A DNA stretch of 64,000 nt from Siphonodentalium dalli (GCA_032622095.1 CP136067.1:90942707-91006706); one strand, 5' to 3'. Counted from the first letter of the stretch, positions 47,302-58,631 are shown. Notes: a model not told the origin generated them from the letters alone. Made by a program: numbers and translations.

Positions 47302-47520
47302 CTATACTAATAATACTAATCCATATCCTGACTTTTCATATAACGGTTCATCCACTTGCACACATTCTTTACTCGCACTCATGTCTGTTTCTCGTTTCAT
47401 CTGATCAATAATATACTGCAGCCAAATGTATTGATTATTGATACGAGCTAATAAACGAATCAAATTCAATTCAACCATTGTCGTCATAAACATGAATTTC
47501 CAGTCTGTGTTGGCCTCATA
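47302..47520 (-). CDS. Unrecognised possible terminal exon
   Basis: After an acceptor-like TATATTCAG at 47,521, the minus strand stays open for 72 codons plus TAG. The translation is coherent and charged: YEANTDWKFMF, VELNLIRLLARINNQYIWL, IIDQMKRETDMSASKEC. It reads like helical protein rather than repeat noise. It lies about 215 bp downstream of the lectin C-terminal exon, but that exon already ends in its own stop codon and the phases do not join. I recognise no family. Confidence 0.3.
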   Translation of the reverse strand, partial: YEANTDWKFMFMTTMVELNLIRLLARINNQYIWLQYIIDQMKRETDMSASKECVQVDEPLYEKSGYGLVLLV

Positions 47521-47736
47521 CTGAATATACGATACATACACACGTATATATGCAAACATTAAAATTACTCAAATAACACAGAGCACCTACTCCGTTTCTG
47601 GAATTTCATTTCCATCAAAGAGGCGTGTGACACGTTTGAGGTGTTGATGTCTTTTGGTTCAAGCATGCATTATTTTGCAACAGTGAAACAACACTTGTTT
47701 TTATCATTGATTGTGTTGATGTGGGAAAACTGTCAT

Positions 47737-47945
47737 TCAGAACAGGTGACACAATACTGGAAATCCGTTAACACCTATGCCGCCATACATCTTGTAGAAT
47801 CCAAGTGTGTGTACGATAGCCAAGTACATTTCTCCATTATCCTGACCTGGATACCATTCTACGAGCGGTACCGATAGGTCGTCGTGAGTGTACATGGTAT
47901 CTGTGGAACTAGATCTAGATCTGCAGCCGTCGATGTAAAGATATC
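47737..47945 (-). CDS. C-type lectin-like domain, C-terminal-half terminal exon
   Basis: On the minus strand an acceptor (GTTGTCATTTCAG before 47,945) opens a 209-nt exon with two leading bases (phase 1), 68 codons and TGA at 47,737-47,739. The translation starts YLYIDG, has VEWYPGQDNGEMYLAIV where C-type lectin domains have W-PG-P-N--E, and ends GFPVLC followed by three residues and the stop. That last cysteine is the usual closing disulfide position. The proline of the calcium-binding EPN/QPD triad is absent, so classical sugar binding is doubtful. Its leading phase fits the donor of the 20.6-kb exon exactly (G plus GA giving glycine), yet it lies upstream of that exon on this strand. Confidence 0.8.
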
Positions 47946-48904
47946 CTGAAATGACAACACTGTATTACACAACCACACCCATGTAATTATACAAGCTTAG
48001 TCTGATTTAGCAGAGTTATTTCCATTCTACTTAAATAATTGCGTACTTACATTAAGTACCTGGATGTATATTTGAGATATATCATATTAAATTTCTATGG
48101 TTGGTTGGTTGGCACATGTGGAGGAAGAAATACCGCACACAAGGTTAATATTAGTGGGACACCACAGCATTAGACTTGCCCCTGCACGTGCACCGCGTGC
48201 AAGTTTAGAATGGCCGAATGAGCTACATACCGAACAGACGGAGTCACCGTGGCATCGGCTATACCAACCAACACTCTTATTATGCTACTAACGATAAGAA
48301 TATATGTGTACTTCCCAAAATGCTGGAACATGTAATACTGATTGTTGACCCATTTCAAACCCGTCCTATCCTTTCAGTGGTACAGCCGTAATCATGACCC
48401 AGAGGAGGGTTGTCAAAACGATCTATGCTTACACTAGTTTGTAGGGTCGAATACCATGCGTGATTAATATGCAGTCTGAGCAACCACAGTGTCTGGATAT
48501 ACCATTGACACGGGGTTGCAACTGTCCTGCGAGGCTGACACCCCTTCCGAATTTCGTTTCAGTTCTTATCCGATCTGGTCAAGGTCACTGGGGTAAATGG
48601 TAAATAACGGAAGTTTTCAGTAACAGATACATAGGCAATTCATTTGTTGAATATACCTTTCCGGTTACGTCAACTATCAACACATCCTAGTTTGAAATTG
48701 TTAAGTAAATGTGGAATAGTATAATTTATCCAGTTTCCAAATTGTTCAAGTTCACTATTGAGGCGATCGGTTCACTACCCGAACATCTATGCAAAAGTTT
48801 TGGTAAAATAAGTGTGTATATGTTGGAACTAAAACTTCACAATAGACTCACTGCTGAAATTAATCGCCCTATTGTTATTGTCGGTGTGACTAAACACCGC
48901 CCGA
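47946..48904. other. No confirmed gene; weak open stretch near 48.37-48.57 kb
   Basis: Around 48,365-48,570 one minus-strand frame stays open for about 67 codons (including FDNPPLGHDYGC), and the plus strand has a good-looking acceptor TATCCTTTCAG at 48,379. Neither gives a recognisable product. The N-terminal half expected upstream of the 47.9-kb lectin exon was not found here. Confidence 0.35.
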
Positions 48905-49744
48905 TCCAGCCCGGACCCCCCATATGGACTATATGAGTGATTTTAAGGGCAATATAAGTTCAGGGTGTCATGGAAACCCACTCAGGGTCGCTATTAACCC
49001 TCAAAATGCCGGCATCGGCGAAAATGTTCGCCGCGAAATGAAGCTAACAGCCCGGACCGCCCCTGCTGCGTCCAGGTGTGATTTTAGTATTCATATCTGT
49101 GCGAGGGTGTTAATGAAACCCAAATACGCACGGAGAGTGGTCAAGGTCAAATGGAAGTGCCGCTTATTAACCCCTAAACTTCCCAGATTCAGCCAGAATT
49201 ACAAAATTGCGCCCCCAATAAACAAACTCACAGCCCGGACCCCCTTAATGTCCTCGTACTTCTAATAACCCCATACATATGTGTTGTGGAACTACCCTCG
49301 ACTACACTCACGAAAATACAAGGGCGAGTCGCCCACAAATGCCTGGCAATTAACCCCCAAAATGCAGCCATCGACTATTATGTTTACCCATAACGACGCT
49401 GACAGCCCGGACCAGCCCGGACCATCCCGGTCCAGCCCGGACCCCCATATGGACTATATGAGTGATTTTAAGGCCAATATGAGTGCAGGGGTGTCATCGA
49501 AACCCACTCAGGGTCGCTATTAACCCTCAAAATGCGGCATCGGCGGAAATGTTCGCCGCGAAATGAAGCTAACAGCCCGGACCCGCCCCTGTTGCGTCCA
49601 GGTGTGATTTTAGTATTCATATATGTGCGAGGGTGCAACATGTTAATGAAATCCAAATACGCACGGAGAGTGGTCAAGGTCAAACGGAAGTGCCGCTTAT
49701 TAACCCCTAAACTTCCCATATTCAGCCAGAATTACAAAATTGCG
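48905..49744 (+). repeat. Tandem duplication, ~530-bp period
   Basis: 48,905-49,211 and 49,433-49,744 share CATATGGACTATATGAGTGA, ACCCACTCAGGGTCGCTATT, GAAATGTTCGCCGCGAAATG-like text and CAGCCAGAATTACAAAATTG. The offset is about 525 at the start and 533 at the end. Between the copies are CAGCCCGGACC repeats (49,406-49,441). Similar 113- and 85-codon frames in both copies follow from the duplication. Confidence 0.85.
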
Positions 49745-50199
49745 GGCTGTTTGATTGAAAGATCGCCCTCCTTTCAACTCGGTTTCTAATTATGGATACA
49801 TCACTCGCATGTGTATTGGAATTATTTGCACACGATTACACTCAACTTGTATTAAGAATAGTCAGGGATGGCACCAGAAAATCCCCGACAGGGGGGGGGG
49901 GGGCTACACTAAATTACACCATATTGCCTGTTGGTGTGCGAAATGAGAGCAGATAGTGTGTGTGGGGAACCAATGAACAAAACCATATTGAAGTAATTAT
50001 AGTCCCTTAGCTGAAGCCTGGAGAATTCTAATAGATCTGCAGTTGCTTATGATTGATGAACATTATCACATAACTGATGATACCCCGCCTGTTTGGTGGC
50101 AGTCTAGACAGTTTGACCTACATTCTCTGCAGTACTACCGTTGGAGTTTGACCTATATTCTCCGCCCACGCATTGCATCATGGTATATTTGTATGCCGG
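49745..50199. other. No gene seen
   Basis: Contains a G-run near 49,891-49,902. Otherwise nothing supportable. It borders the palindrome. Confidence 0.4.
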
Positions 50200-50261
50200 T
50201 TGTGCATGTCCGGACATGACCCGTTGGTTATATCCAATGGGATAATGTTAAAGTGACACTC

Positions 50262-50475
50262 GCATTGAAAACTTCAAAAAATTCAAAACTTCAAAAATTT
50301 CAAAAACTTCCAAAATTTCCAAAATTTCAAAAACTTCAAAAATTTCAAAAACTTCAAAAATTTATAAAATTTCAAAAACTTCAAAAATCTCAAAAAATTT
50401 CAAAAAAGTTTAAAAACTTCAAAATACTAAAAAATTTCAAAAAACTTAAAAAACTTTTCAAAAAGAAACAAAAAT
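50262..50475 (+). repeat. Low-complexity TTCAAAAA/TTTCAAAAAC tract
   Basis: Repeats of ACTTCAAAAATTTCAAAA with period about 9-18. The 74-codon lysine/phenylalanine frame across it is a composition artefact. The mirrored copy is at 63,725-63,938. Confidence 0.85.
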
Positions 50476-51441
50476 GAAAAACAGAAAAAAAATTCATAAA
50501 TTAAAAAAATATGAAAAACTTAAAAAACTTCAACTTTTTCTAAAATTCAAAAATAATTTAAAATTAAATTAAAATTAACTGTCTTTTAATATATCTAACC
50601 CACTGCCACTTCTAAGGGTTCCACACTACACCTGAGGGGATATTGAGTGGTCTACACATGTCTCCTAAACCCTAGAATAAGATCCAGCCCATAAGAAACA
50701 CTGCCTCCTGCAATGCCTGTCATTGGAATCTGACGCAATCCCTACTTCTGGCGCAATGCCTGAGTCATTGGAATCTGGCGCAATCCCTACTTCCGGCGCA
50801 ACGCCTGAGTCATTGGAATCTGACGCAATCCCTCGTGAAACCTACCGGCTGACTCCACACCCATCGGCTAAACGTTGTATCACATGCTTATTATTTGATC
50901 ATATCGTGGAAATTCAATGTTTTGTCATCACTCATGAGATATAACTCATATCCACTGAAAAAGGGTGGATATCCTCTATTTATTTATAATTTTTTCTTTG
51001 TTATCTTTTTTTTATCCCTCTTTTTTATCTACCACTTCCTGTTTTTATTCGCTCTTCTTTTCTTACAACTTCTAATCCCTCATAATCTTCGAATATCCAC
51101 TTTCATCTCCAAGTTTTTGAAAAAATTCCTTGTTTAGTAGCACCTCCAGATGGGCTCTATAGAATTTGAACGAGGCATCCATCTTGGATATTACTCTTTC
51201 TATGACTAAATCCGTTAGCACGCTCTACAGATGTCATATAGGTAGCACGCTCTACAGATGTCATATAGGCCTCTTCACATCTTGTTTTCCATAATTTATT
51301 CATTCCTAATCGCTCCATTGACTGTAACAAATTAAATTACCCCCTCCCCCTGTATTTAGAATACATCCTTGATTATTAATATTTCCTCCTTTCATGGTGT
51401 GCATGTTCCTTGGGACATCTTTGCTAATGTGAAGCCACACC

Positions 51442-51444
<3 letters not shown>
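50476..51444. other. Left arm outer part: short tandem and satellite trace
   Basis: 50,720-50,840 has three imperfect repeats of CATTGGAATCTGRCGCAATC. 51,165-51,260 has CATCCATCTTGGATATTACT and GACTAAATCCGTTAGCACGC, a trace of the dispersed GCCATCTTGG satellite, followed by a duplicated GCACGCTCTACAGATGTCAT. Mirrored near the end of the window. Confidence 0.6.

Positions 51445-51483
<39 letters not shown>
51445..51483. repeat. (TA)n microsatellite, left arm
   Basis: A pure TA run. The mirrored run at 62,707-62,756 is longer, which accounts for most of the arm-length difference. Confidence 0.95.
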
Positions 51484-51486
<3 letters not shown>

Positions 51487-52324
51487 ACTTTAAAAGCCCG
51501 CGAAAATATTACTCATATTATAGACTTCCCTTTGAAGACCTTTGTATGTGACAATGATCCGTAATATTGTTTCTAAGTGACACTGGCCAGTGAAACTGAT
51601 ACTACGGGTATGAACTAGCCAACTTCACATCGTAACAATAATAAAAGGGACACTTCATCTATATCAGTCTCAAAACGTGTTGGTACACATCTGTGTGGAA
51701 ACTAAAACCAATCACGCTTCGTCCGTCATCCGTACATAATTGTAATATAATTTTCTCAGAAACCACGGGATCCCTTTGGCTGAAATTTGGTCTCAACATG
51801 GGATCAGAAATTATCCATGGAAGACAACAGTGTCCGTGTGGGGAGAAGCTTCGTAGTGTTTCGCTGTTGCCATGGTGTTTGTTTGGGTATAGGCATGGGT
51901 GGTGAGTGTGGTTCTCATATGGTCTGAACTAGCCTTTACTGACTGAGGTAATTTAGTGCACATGTCATCACTTCACTGATAACCATTATATGGTCAAATC
52001 CCTACACTATCAAACGCAATGTTTCAATAATGGGTTTTCTTAAAATTTTGACTAAATATTGGTTATATTATACTCATCAGCGATCCTTCTTAATAACGCT
52101 CTGTATATTTTCAAACGCATTGCACTAAATGGGTTTGGAATGGCCATACAGGAAAGGAGAAACTGAGGTCCTGGGTAGGTCGACTGCATATAGCAGTATA
52201 TATGGGGTACATACATGGACAGCAATGGGTTCCTCGTGGCTTCTGGTCTACACATGACATATTAAAGTTAACCACACCCATCGCCGCGCCTTTATTGGGC
52301 TATGAAGCGCCATACAGGCTCGAA

Positions 52325-52588
52325 TCATGGCCTTCGCCATGTGTTTCTATTTGAACCCACATTAGTAACTAAATAAAATCTTTCTCTCCAGGTTGTTTCA
52401 CGCCATAACCTTGATTTGGAAAGCTTGAAGGGCCAATTAAGCTTCAATTTAAATCCCAACATTTTCTTATTTGAAGAACGTATCTGGTTAAACATGTCCA
52501 CCATAGTAAGCTCATTTAATTCAAAGAGCTTCACACATAGTCCCACTAGTAATGATGTGTCGTTATTTACTGCAGAAATGGTCATATA
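52325..52588 (-). CDS. Unrecognised coding-like stretch, left arm
   Basis: After a strong acceptor-like CATTTCTGCAG ending at about 52,573, the minus strand stays open to a stop at 52,325. The translation is non-repetitive (LLVGLCVKLFELNEL, MVDMFNQI, LKLNWPFKLSKSRLWRE, RFYLVTNVGS). A donor-like AAG|GTATGT lies just upstream near 52,630, but the reading phases do not connect cleanly. I recognise no family. An almost identical mirror copy is on the plus strand at 61,604-61,867, with one Ser/Phe difference among others. Confidence 0.25.
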   Translation of the reverse strand, partial: YMTISAVNNDTSLLVGLCVKLFELNELTMVDMFNQIRSSNKKMLGFKLKLNWPFKLSKSRLWRETTWRERFYLVTNVGSNRNTWRRP

Positions 52589-52999
52589 TATAAAATACAA
52601 TACAACACATTTTGGTCACATACCTTAAAGGTGCACGTCACTTTCGCAAGATATCTAACTGACCATGTATAGAGTGGAATGACATGTCGTGTATCAAATG
52701 TATAATCAGTTCCAGTATTTCGTCCATAAGGCAGTTTTGGTTGTAACATCATTGTGTATGACGGTTCATTCATATGATACCTTAGCGGTTGCACACGATA
52801 CTGTCTGTTGTATTTTATGTCTTATATCATGTATATTAATTGCTCCATGGATGGTAGGAGTATGGCATTGGTGTCTGGTTCTTCGATGTATTCTAGTCAT
52901 AGTTCATTCATATTATTACTCTAAAATCTCCATTAAATGGAGAAACTAAAGAGCCCATATTATGTAGACTAGTGTATAAATACTTACTTCATGCATTAT

Positions 53000-54120
53000 T
53001 TTCATCAATTATATGTATTATAACTCCCATCAAGATAGGCTGTTATACAGAGGAAACAAAGCATGTACCAAGTGACAGTCTGTACCAAGTGACAGTCTCA
53101 TGTCACGAAAGGCCTACTATGTGGACACATGTTCTTATCAAAACGCTCTATTATGTAGGGGGTTATCAACCATTGGTCTGGAAAAGGCATACGAGCGGAA
53201 CGCGTGTATACACATTTATTCGATGTACTCTTTAATCTTCGATTTCTCTTTATTGTCGTTAATTTATAGCATTATTAGTAGGAATCTAAACTCGCCGTTA
53301 TATTGAGAAAATAATGCGTCAATACCAGTCAATACTGCTTTATTGGCGGTAAATGAAATTATTGAATCATGTATCACAGCTAAACAAGCGAGACAACTGA
53401 TCACAACACAAAAATTAGTAATATTTCTGAAGCCTTGAGTGGTTTGTAATACACAGTGTAAATTTTCATTATTGCTACCATTTAAGGAAACATGCCCCCG
53501 ATAGGGCTACTATGCGAACACATGTCTATATTAATTTCACATATTCCTTACCGTTCATTCATATATACTCCAAGCTCTCTGTTAATACAGAGGCATCAAA
53601 ACATTGGTCTGGAAAAGACCTACTATGTGGATGCGTGTATACATATTTACTTGATGTATTCTTTAATCGTTCATTTCTCTTTATTATCGTTCATTTATAG
53701 CATTATTAGAAGAAATTTAGTCTAAAATCTCCATTACATGGAGACAATAAAGAGCCCATATGGTGTAGACTAATGCATAAATACTTCATGTATTTTTTTC
53801 ACCAATTATATGTATTGTACATCCTATATATTTAGTCTGTTATACAGAGGAAACAAAGCATGTACTACGTGGCAGTTTCATATGACGATAAGACCTACTA
53901 TGTGAACACATGTGCATATTAATTTCACATATTCTTCTCAAAACGCTCTATTTTATACGGGGGTATCAAACATTGGTCTGGAAAAAGCCTGCTATGTGGA
54001 CGCGTGTATACATATTGACTTCATATATGCATTCATAGTTCATTTCTCTTAATTGTCGTTCATTTAATAGCATTATTAGTAGAAATATAGTCTAAAACCG
54101 TCGGTATATGGATAATATAT
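53000..54120 (+). repeat. ~395-bp degenerate tandem repeat, left arm
   Basis: ATTGGTCTGGAAAAG occurs near 53,173, 53,603 and 53,970, with TACAGAGGAAACAAAGCATG, GCATTATTAGTAG and CTCTTTATTGTCG in step. About three units. The mirror is at about 60,070-61,190. Confidence 0.8.
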
Positions 54121-55559
54121 AGCGTCAATACTGTTTTATTGTTGGTAGCTCAAATTATTGCATCATGTATCGCAACTAAACAAGCGAGACAACTCATAAA
54201 TTCTTAATAGTTCAGATGTCTATGGCAGTTCACAGAGTGTATATTTTCATTGTTGTTACCATTTTAGTGCATAAATTACTTATTTCTGTGTAAGAACGCT
54301 GGTCTCCATTGTTGTTATGATTGTGCCTATAACTGTCCATATTCTTAAAGCAAGTACGGTACCTCTATGTGATATGATGTATAAAAATTTCCATTTTCAC
54401 AGGTAAATCACGTATAAACGCTCTTTAATGTATAGTTAAACTGAGTTTTCACATGCAGGGCTATGTCTTTGTGGACTATATACGTGGTATACTTCAGTAT
54501 ATACACGCAGTGAATGTGTTCTAAGTATGCGTATCTGATTTATGTATACGTCCGTGTTTCTTAAAGCAAATCCAATACATATTAGTGCGTTATATTATGA
54601 TGTACATTAAGTGCCCTTTTCACTGTTAAATCAAGTAAAAAAGCCCTCTACTATAGTTAACTATTCAGTTCCACATACGCTATAAGCTCTATGGTGGTCC
54701 GGTGTGTCTTATCAATATGCCATTATATGCACGAATGTAATGTGTTCAAATATGTGGGTTATGATGTATACTTTAATGTTAAAGTATATAAGCACTCTTT
54801 AAGATATGCATATGCAGAATGTTGCCTCTTTACACTGACAGAAAAAAAAGGAATATATAATTTTGAATACTACTCTTCATAAAACGTTAGAAAACCATAA
54901 TCTAACAACTAATATCGAAGAACAATGTAATTACTTGATAAGCATTGTAAATATTTCGTCTGTTTTAAATAAAATGGAAATATTTCGTCTATTTGAAATA
55001 CAGTTGGAAGCAACAATCAAGTATTTATATGAAATTTGGACCAAAATCTTATAATTTGAGAAAACGTATATAATTTCTATCGAAGTCTTATAATAAAGGA
55101 AGGCTTTGTGCGAATCCATTCGGTCTAATGTGTGAATGTGTTCATCATCGCAAATATAATGATGCAGAAATGAATATTTCCTAGAAAAATGTTAACATAG
55201 CTTGTATTTAACCGAAATAATATAGCATTTGAGTTAAAATGTTTCATATTAGGACCATAACGAACCAATGCATAAAAATACAATATTTTGTTTTTCATTC
55301 TCGATCAAAATAATGCAGGGTTGTCAATTATCAACAAAAAACAAATACTTTGAAACAAACACGATGACATAAGAACGAATATCCAAGAGCTAGTGTGAAA
55401 ATAACCCTCACATTTATAAAAAAAAACAATAAAAATTCAGTTTTCGAGTAAGTCCTTCATAATTATTGAATGTTTTCGTCTATGTTGGATCAAATTTGAC
55501 ACAAAAATCAATTAGCTCACTAACAGTTCGCGCAATATCTCATATTTTGAGAAAACGTT
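54121..55559. other. Left arm, AT-rich stretch without confirmed genes
   Basis: Several 60-codon frames (for example 54,863-55,054) lack recognisable domains. The mirror is at 58,632-60,071. Confidence 0.4.
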
Positions 55560-56700
55560 TGCATTTTTAGACAACAATATTGCTAGTGAAGGTGAATATT
55601 TCATCCTGGAACTCATGAAATATGATAAAAATAGATGTAAAGACACTTCACGAGACCTCATATCTTTGAGTTATGAACATAAAGTCATCTCATAGTGCCA
55701 ATGTACCCCATAATTTGGTCAGGAGAAATTTGTATTTCATATTTGACCCTTCATCTATGGTAAAAAATGAATTAAGGGACATGGGAGTGGTGTCCTAGAC
55801 ATTGACCTAGAGCATAAATTGACTCAATTTTGCAATTTTAGGCAACATTCTTGCCAGGGAAAGTGTATATTTCATGTTGGAACTCATCAAATGTGATAAA
55901 CATGCATCAAAAGGCACTTACTGAGCTCTGATGACTTTGAGTTATGACAACAACGGCATCTCATACTAGATTGTAAGCCATAATTTGGTCAGGAAAAGTG
56001 TAAATTTCATATTTTATCCTACATGTGTTTTAACAATCAATGTAATTACACCCCATCGGTCGCCTAGACACAGCGTAAATGTTCTCAAGTTTTCAACTGT
56101 AGGCCACAATGTCGGCAGTGAAGGTAAACATTTCATGTTGGAACCCATGAAATGTGATAAAATGGATAAAAAGACACTTCATGAGTACTTATGACTGAGT
56201 TATGAACATAAAGGGACCTCATAGTGTATTGTAGGTCATAATTTGGTCAGGAAAATTGTAAATTTCATGTCTTAAGCTCCATGTGTTTTAAAAATATATT
56301 TAATTACAGCCATTGGGTCCCTAGAGATCAATCCACAGTCCATATGTAGTCCATATGCATTTTTAGGGAACAGTATTGCTAGCGAAGGTGAACATTCCAT
56401 GCTGGAACTCATGAAATATGATAAAAATAGATGAAAAGACACTTTCTGAGGCCTTGGTCAGGAGAAATGTGTATTGTATTTTGACCCTTGAGGCGTGGTA
56501 GCAATCAATGAAATTACACCCCATGGTATCCTCAGATATGAAGCAACATCATAAATGCACTCAGTTTTGGCAATTTAGAAAACATTGTTGATAGGGAAGT
56601 TGTACATGTCATGTTGGAACTGGTGAAATGTGATAATAATTGATCAAAAGACACTCGATGAGCCCTGATGGGTTTCAATTATGGTCATAAAGGCATCTGA
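55560..56700 (+). repeat. ~250-bp degenerate tandem repeat, left arm
   Basis: About five units with ATGTTGGAACTCATGAAATG-like text, a GATAAAAATAGAT-like stretch, AAAAGACACTT, TAATTTGGTCAGGA and a TCAATGTAATTACACCCCAT-like end. The mirror is at 57,491-58,631. Confidence 0.8.
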
Positions 56701-56952
56701 TAGTGTCATTATACAACGGGGAAATTTGTGAAGCGCTAACAAAGCGTATCTACACGGTGTTATACGATCCAAAATGATCCTGATATAAGAAATGCAATCT
56801 AGATCATACTCAGTATCTTCGTATCGACTGAATATATCGTTATTCGATGGTGTTCCCGACATACCTCCGTCTTTACTTTTCTTATGCCTTTGTAAATTGT
56901 AGTTCGTCGATAATATATTTCTGCACAAATGGCACCCGTGTATTGTCTCGAA
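56644..56952 (-). CDS. Short zinc-finger-like frame beside the axis, left arm
   Basis: A 102-codon open stretch on the minus strand. Near its start it reads HGCHLCRNILSTNYNLQRHK, which has the C-x2-C-x12-H spacing of a C2H2 finger with the usual leucine before the histidine. The final ligand is not where a standard finger has it. The rest (YDLDCISYIRIILDR, ALLALHKFPRC) is not recognised. No ATG precedes the finger in frame; a stop lies immediately upstream, so it would need an upstream exon. Its start is about 130 bp from the palindrome axis. The end runs into the 250-bp repeat. Confidence 0.35.
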   Translation of the reverse strand, partial: FETIHGCHLCRNILSTNYNLQRHKKSKDGGMSGTPSNNDIFSRYEDTEYDLDCISYIRIILDRITPCRYALLALHKFPRCIMTLSDAFMTIIETHQGSSSVF

Positions 56953-57081
56953 TCATGGGAAGAACTATCGTCCTTATACCAGCGAAAAGATGAGCGAATA
57001 TGGTGTGGTATTATAAACTCGCCGCCTTCGTACCTCTATTTATCGTTTAAAGTTATTGTTCTTAGATAAAAAATTGGCGCG

Positions 57082-57109
57082 CGTGCGGCCCCCTCATCCC
57101 CACTGCCGC
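57082..57109. other. 28-nt GC-rich loop at the palindrome centre
   Basis: The unpaired centre reads CGTGCGGCCCCCTCATCCCC followed by ACTGCCGC. It is far more GC-rich than the AT-rich arms on either side, and the innermost arm bases GGCGCG/CGCGCC are also GC-rich. Confidence 0.9.
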
Positions 57110-57238
57110 CGCGCCAATTTTTTATCTAAGAACAATAACTCTAAACGATAAATAGAGGTACGAAGGCGGCGAGTTTATAATACCACACCATATTCGCTCA
57201 TCTTTTCGCTGGTATAAGGACGATAGTTCTTCCCATGA

Positions 57239-57547
57239 TTCGAGACAATACACGGGTGCCATTTGTGCAGAAATATATTATCGACGAACTACAATTTACA
57301 AAGGCATAAGAAAAGTAAAGACGGAGGTATGTCGGGAACACCATCGAATAACGATATATTCAGTCGATACGAAGATACTGAGTATGATCTAGATTGCATT
57401 TCTTATATCAGGATCATTTTGGATCGTATAACACCGTGTAGATACGCTTTGTTAGCGCTTCACAAATTTCCCCGTTGTATAATGACACTATCAGATGCCT
57501 TTATGACCATAATTGAAACCCATCAGGGCTCATCGAGTGTCTTTTGA
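57239..57547 (+). CDS. Short zinc-finger-like frame beside the axis, right arm
   Basis: Exact mirror copy of the frame at 56,644-56,952, giving two divergent copies either side of the axis. The finger-like CHLCRNILSTNYNLQRH lies within residues 7-23 of the open stretch. The frame is closed by TGA at 57,545-57,547. As with its mirror, no in-frame ATG precedes it, so it may be one exon of a larger gene or a remnant. Confidence 0.35.
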   Translation, partial: FETIHGCHLCRNILSTNYNLQRHKKSKDGGMSGTPSNNDIFSRYEDTEYDLDCISYIRIILDRITPCRYALLALHKFPRCIMTLSDAFMTIIETHQGSSSVF

Positions 57548-58631
57548 TCAATTATTATCACATTTCACCAGTTCCAACATGACATGTACAACTTCCCTAT
57601 CAACAATGTTTTCTAAATTGCCAAAACTGAGTGCATTTATGATGTTGCTTCATATCTGAGGATACCATGGGGTGTAATTTCATTGATTGCTACCACGCCT
57701 CAAGGGTCAAAATACAATACACATTTCTCCTGACCAAGGCCTCAGAAAGTGTCTTTTCATCTATTTTTATCATATTTCATGAGTTCCAGCATGGAATGTT
57801 CACCTTCGCTAGCAATACTGTTCCCTAAAATTGCATATGGACTACATATGGACTGTGGATTGATCTCTAGGGACCCAATGGCTGTAATTAAATATATTTT
57901 TAAAACACATGGAGCTTAAGACATGAAATTTACAATTTTCCTGACCAAATTATGACCTACAATACACTATGAGGTCCCTTTATGTTCATAACTCAGTCAT
58001 AAGTACTCATGAAGTGTCTTTTTATCCATTTTATCACATTTCATGGGTTCCAACATGAAATGTTTACCTTCACTGCCGACATTGTGGCCTACAGTTGAAA
58101 ACTTGAGAACATTTACGCTGTGTCTAGGCGACCGATGGGGTGTAATTACATTGATTGTTAAAACACATGTAGGATAAAATATGAAATTTACACTTTTCCT
58201 GACCAAATTATGGCTTACAATCTAGTATGAGATGCCGTTGTTGTCATAACTCAAAGTCATCAGAGCTCAGTAAGTGCCTTTTGATGCATGTTTATCACAT
58301 TTGATGAGTTCCAACATGAAATATACACTTTCCCTGGCAAGAATGTTGCCTAAAATTGCAAAATTGAGTCAATTTATGCTCTAGGTTAATGTCTAGGACA
58401 CCACTCCCATGTCCCTTAATTCATTTTTTACCATAGATGAAGGGTCAAATATGAAATACATATTTCTCCTGACCAAATTATGGGGTACATTGGCACTATG
58501 AGATGACTTTATGTTCATAACTCAAAGATATGAGGTCTCGTGAAGTGTCTTTACATCTATTTTTATCATATTTCATGAGTTCCAGGATGAAATATTCACC
58601 TTCACTAGCAATATTGTTGTCTAAAAATGCA
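57491..58631 (-). repeat. ~250-bp degenerate tandem repeat, right arm
   Basis: Mirror of 55,560-56,700. Confidence 0.8.

Larger units (their letters stand above)
50200..57081 (+). repeat. Left arm of a giant palindrome (~6.9 kb)
   Basis: Bases from 50,200 to 57,081 are present as the reverse complement at 57,110-64,000. Paired positions sum to 114,191 near the centre and 114,200 at the outer end, so indels total about nine bases. I found roughly ten substitutions by eye across the arm. The arm contains a low-complexity TTCAAAAA tract, a (TA)n run, ~395-bp and ~250-bp degenerate repeats and a short zinc-finger-like frame near the centre. The outer limit cannot be seen because the pairing still holds where the window ends. 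Confidence 0.97.

Noticed and set aside
48365-48570. Possible exon (open minus-strand frame with FDNPPLGHDYGC, or plus-strand exon after TATCCTTTCAG)
   Set aside because: Both strands look equally plausible, neither gives a recognisable product, and the expected lectin N-terminal half is not there.
51693-51905. 70-codon frame followed by a good donor (GTGAGT), mirrored at 62,287-62,499
   Set aside because: Open and non-repetitive, but no recognisable domain and no acceptor that fixes a phase; left out as a gene.
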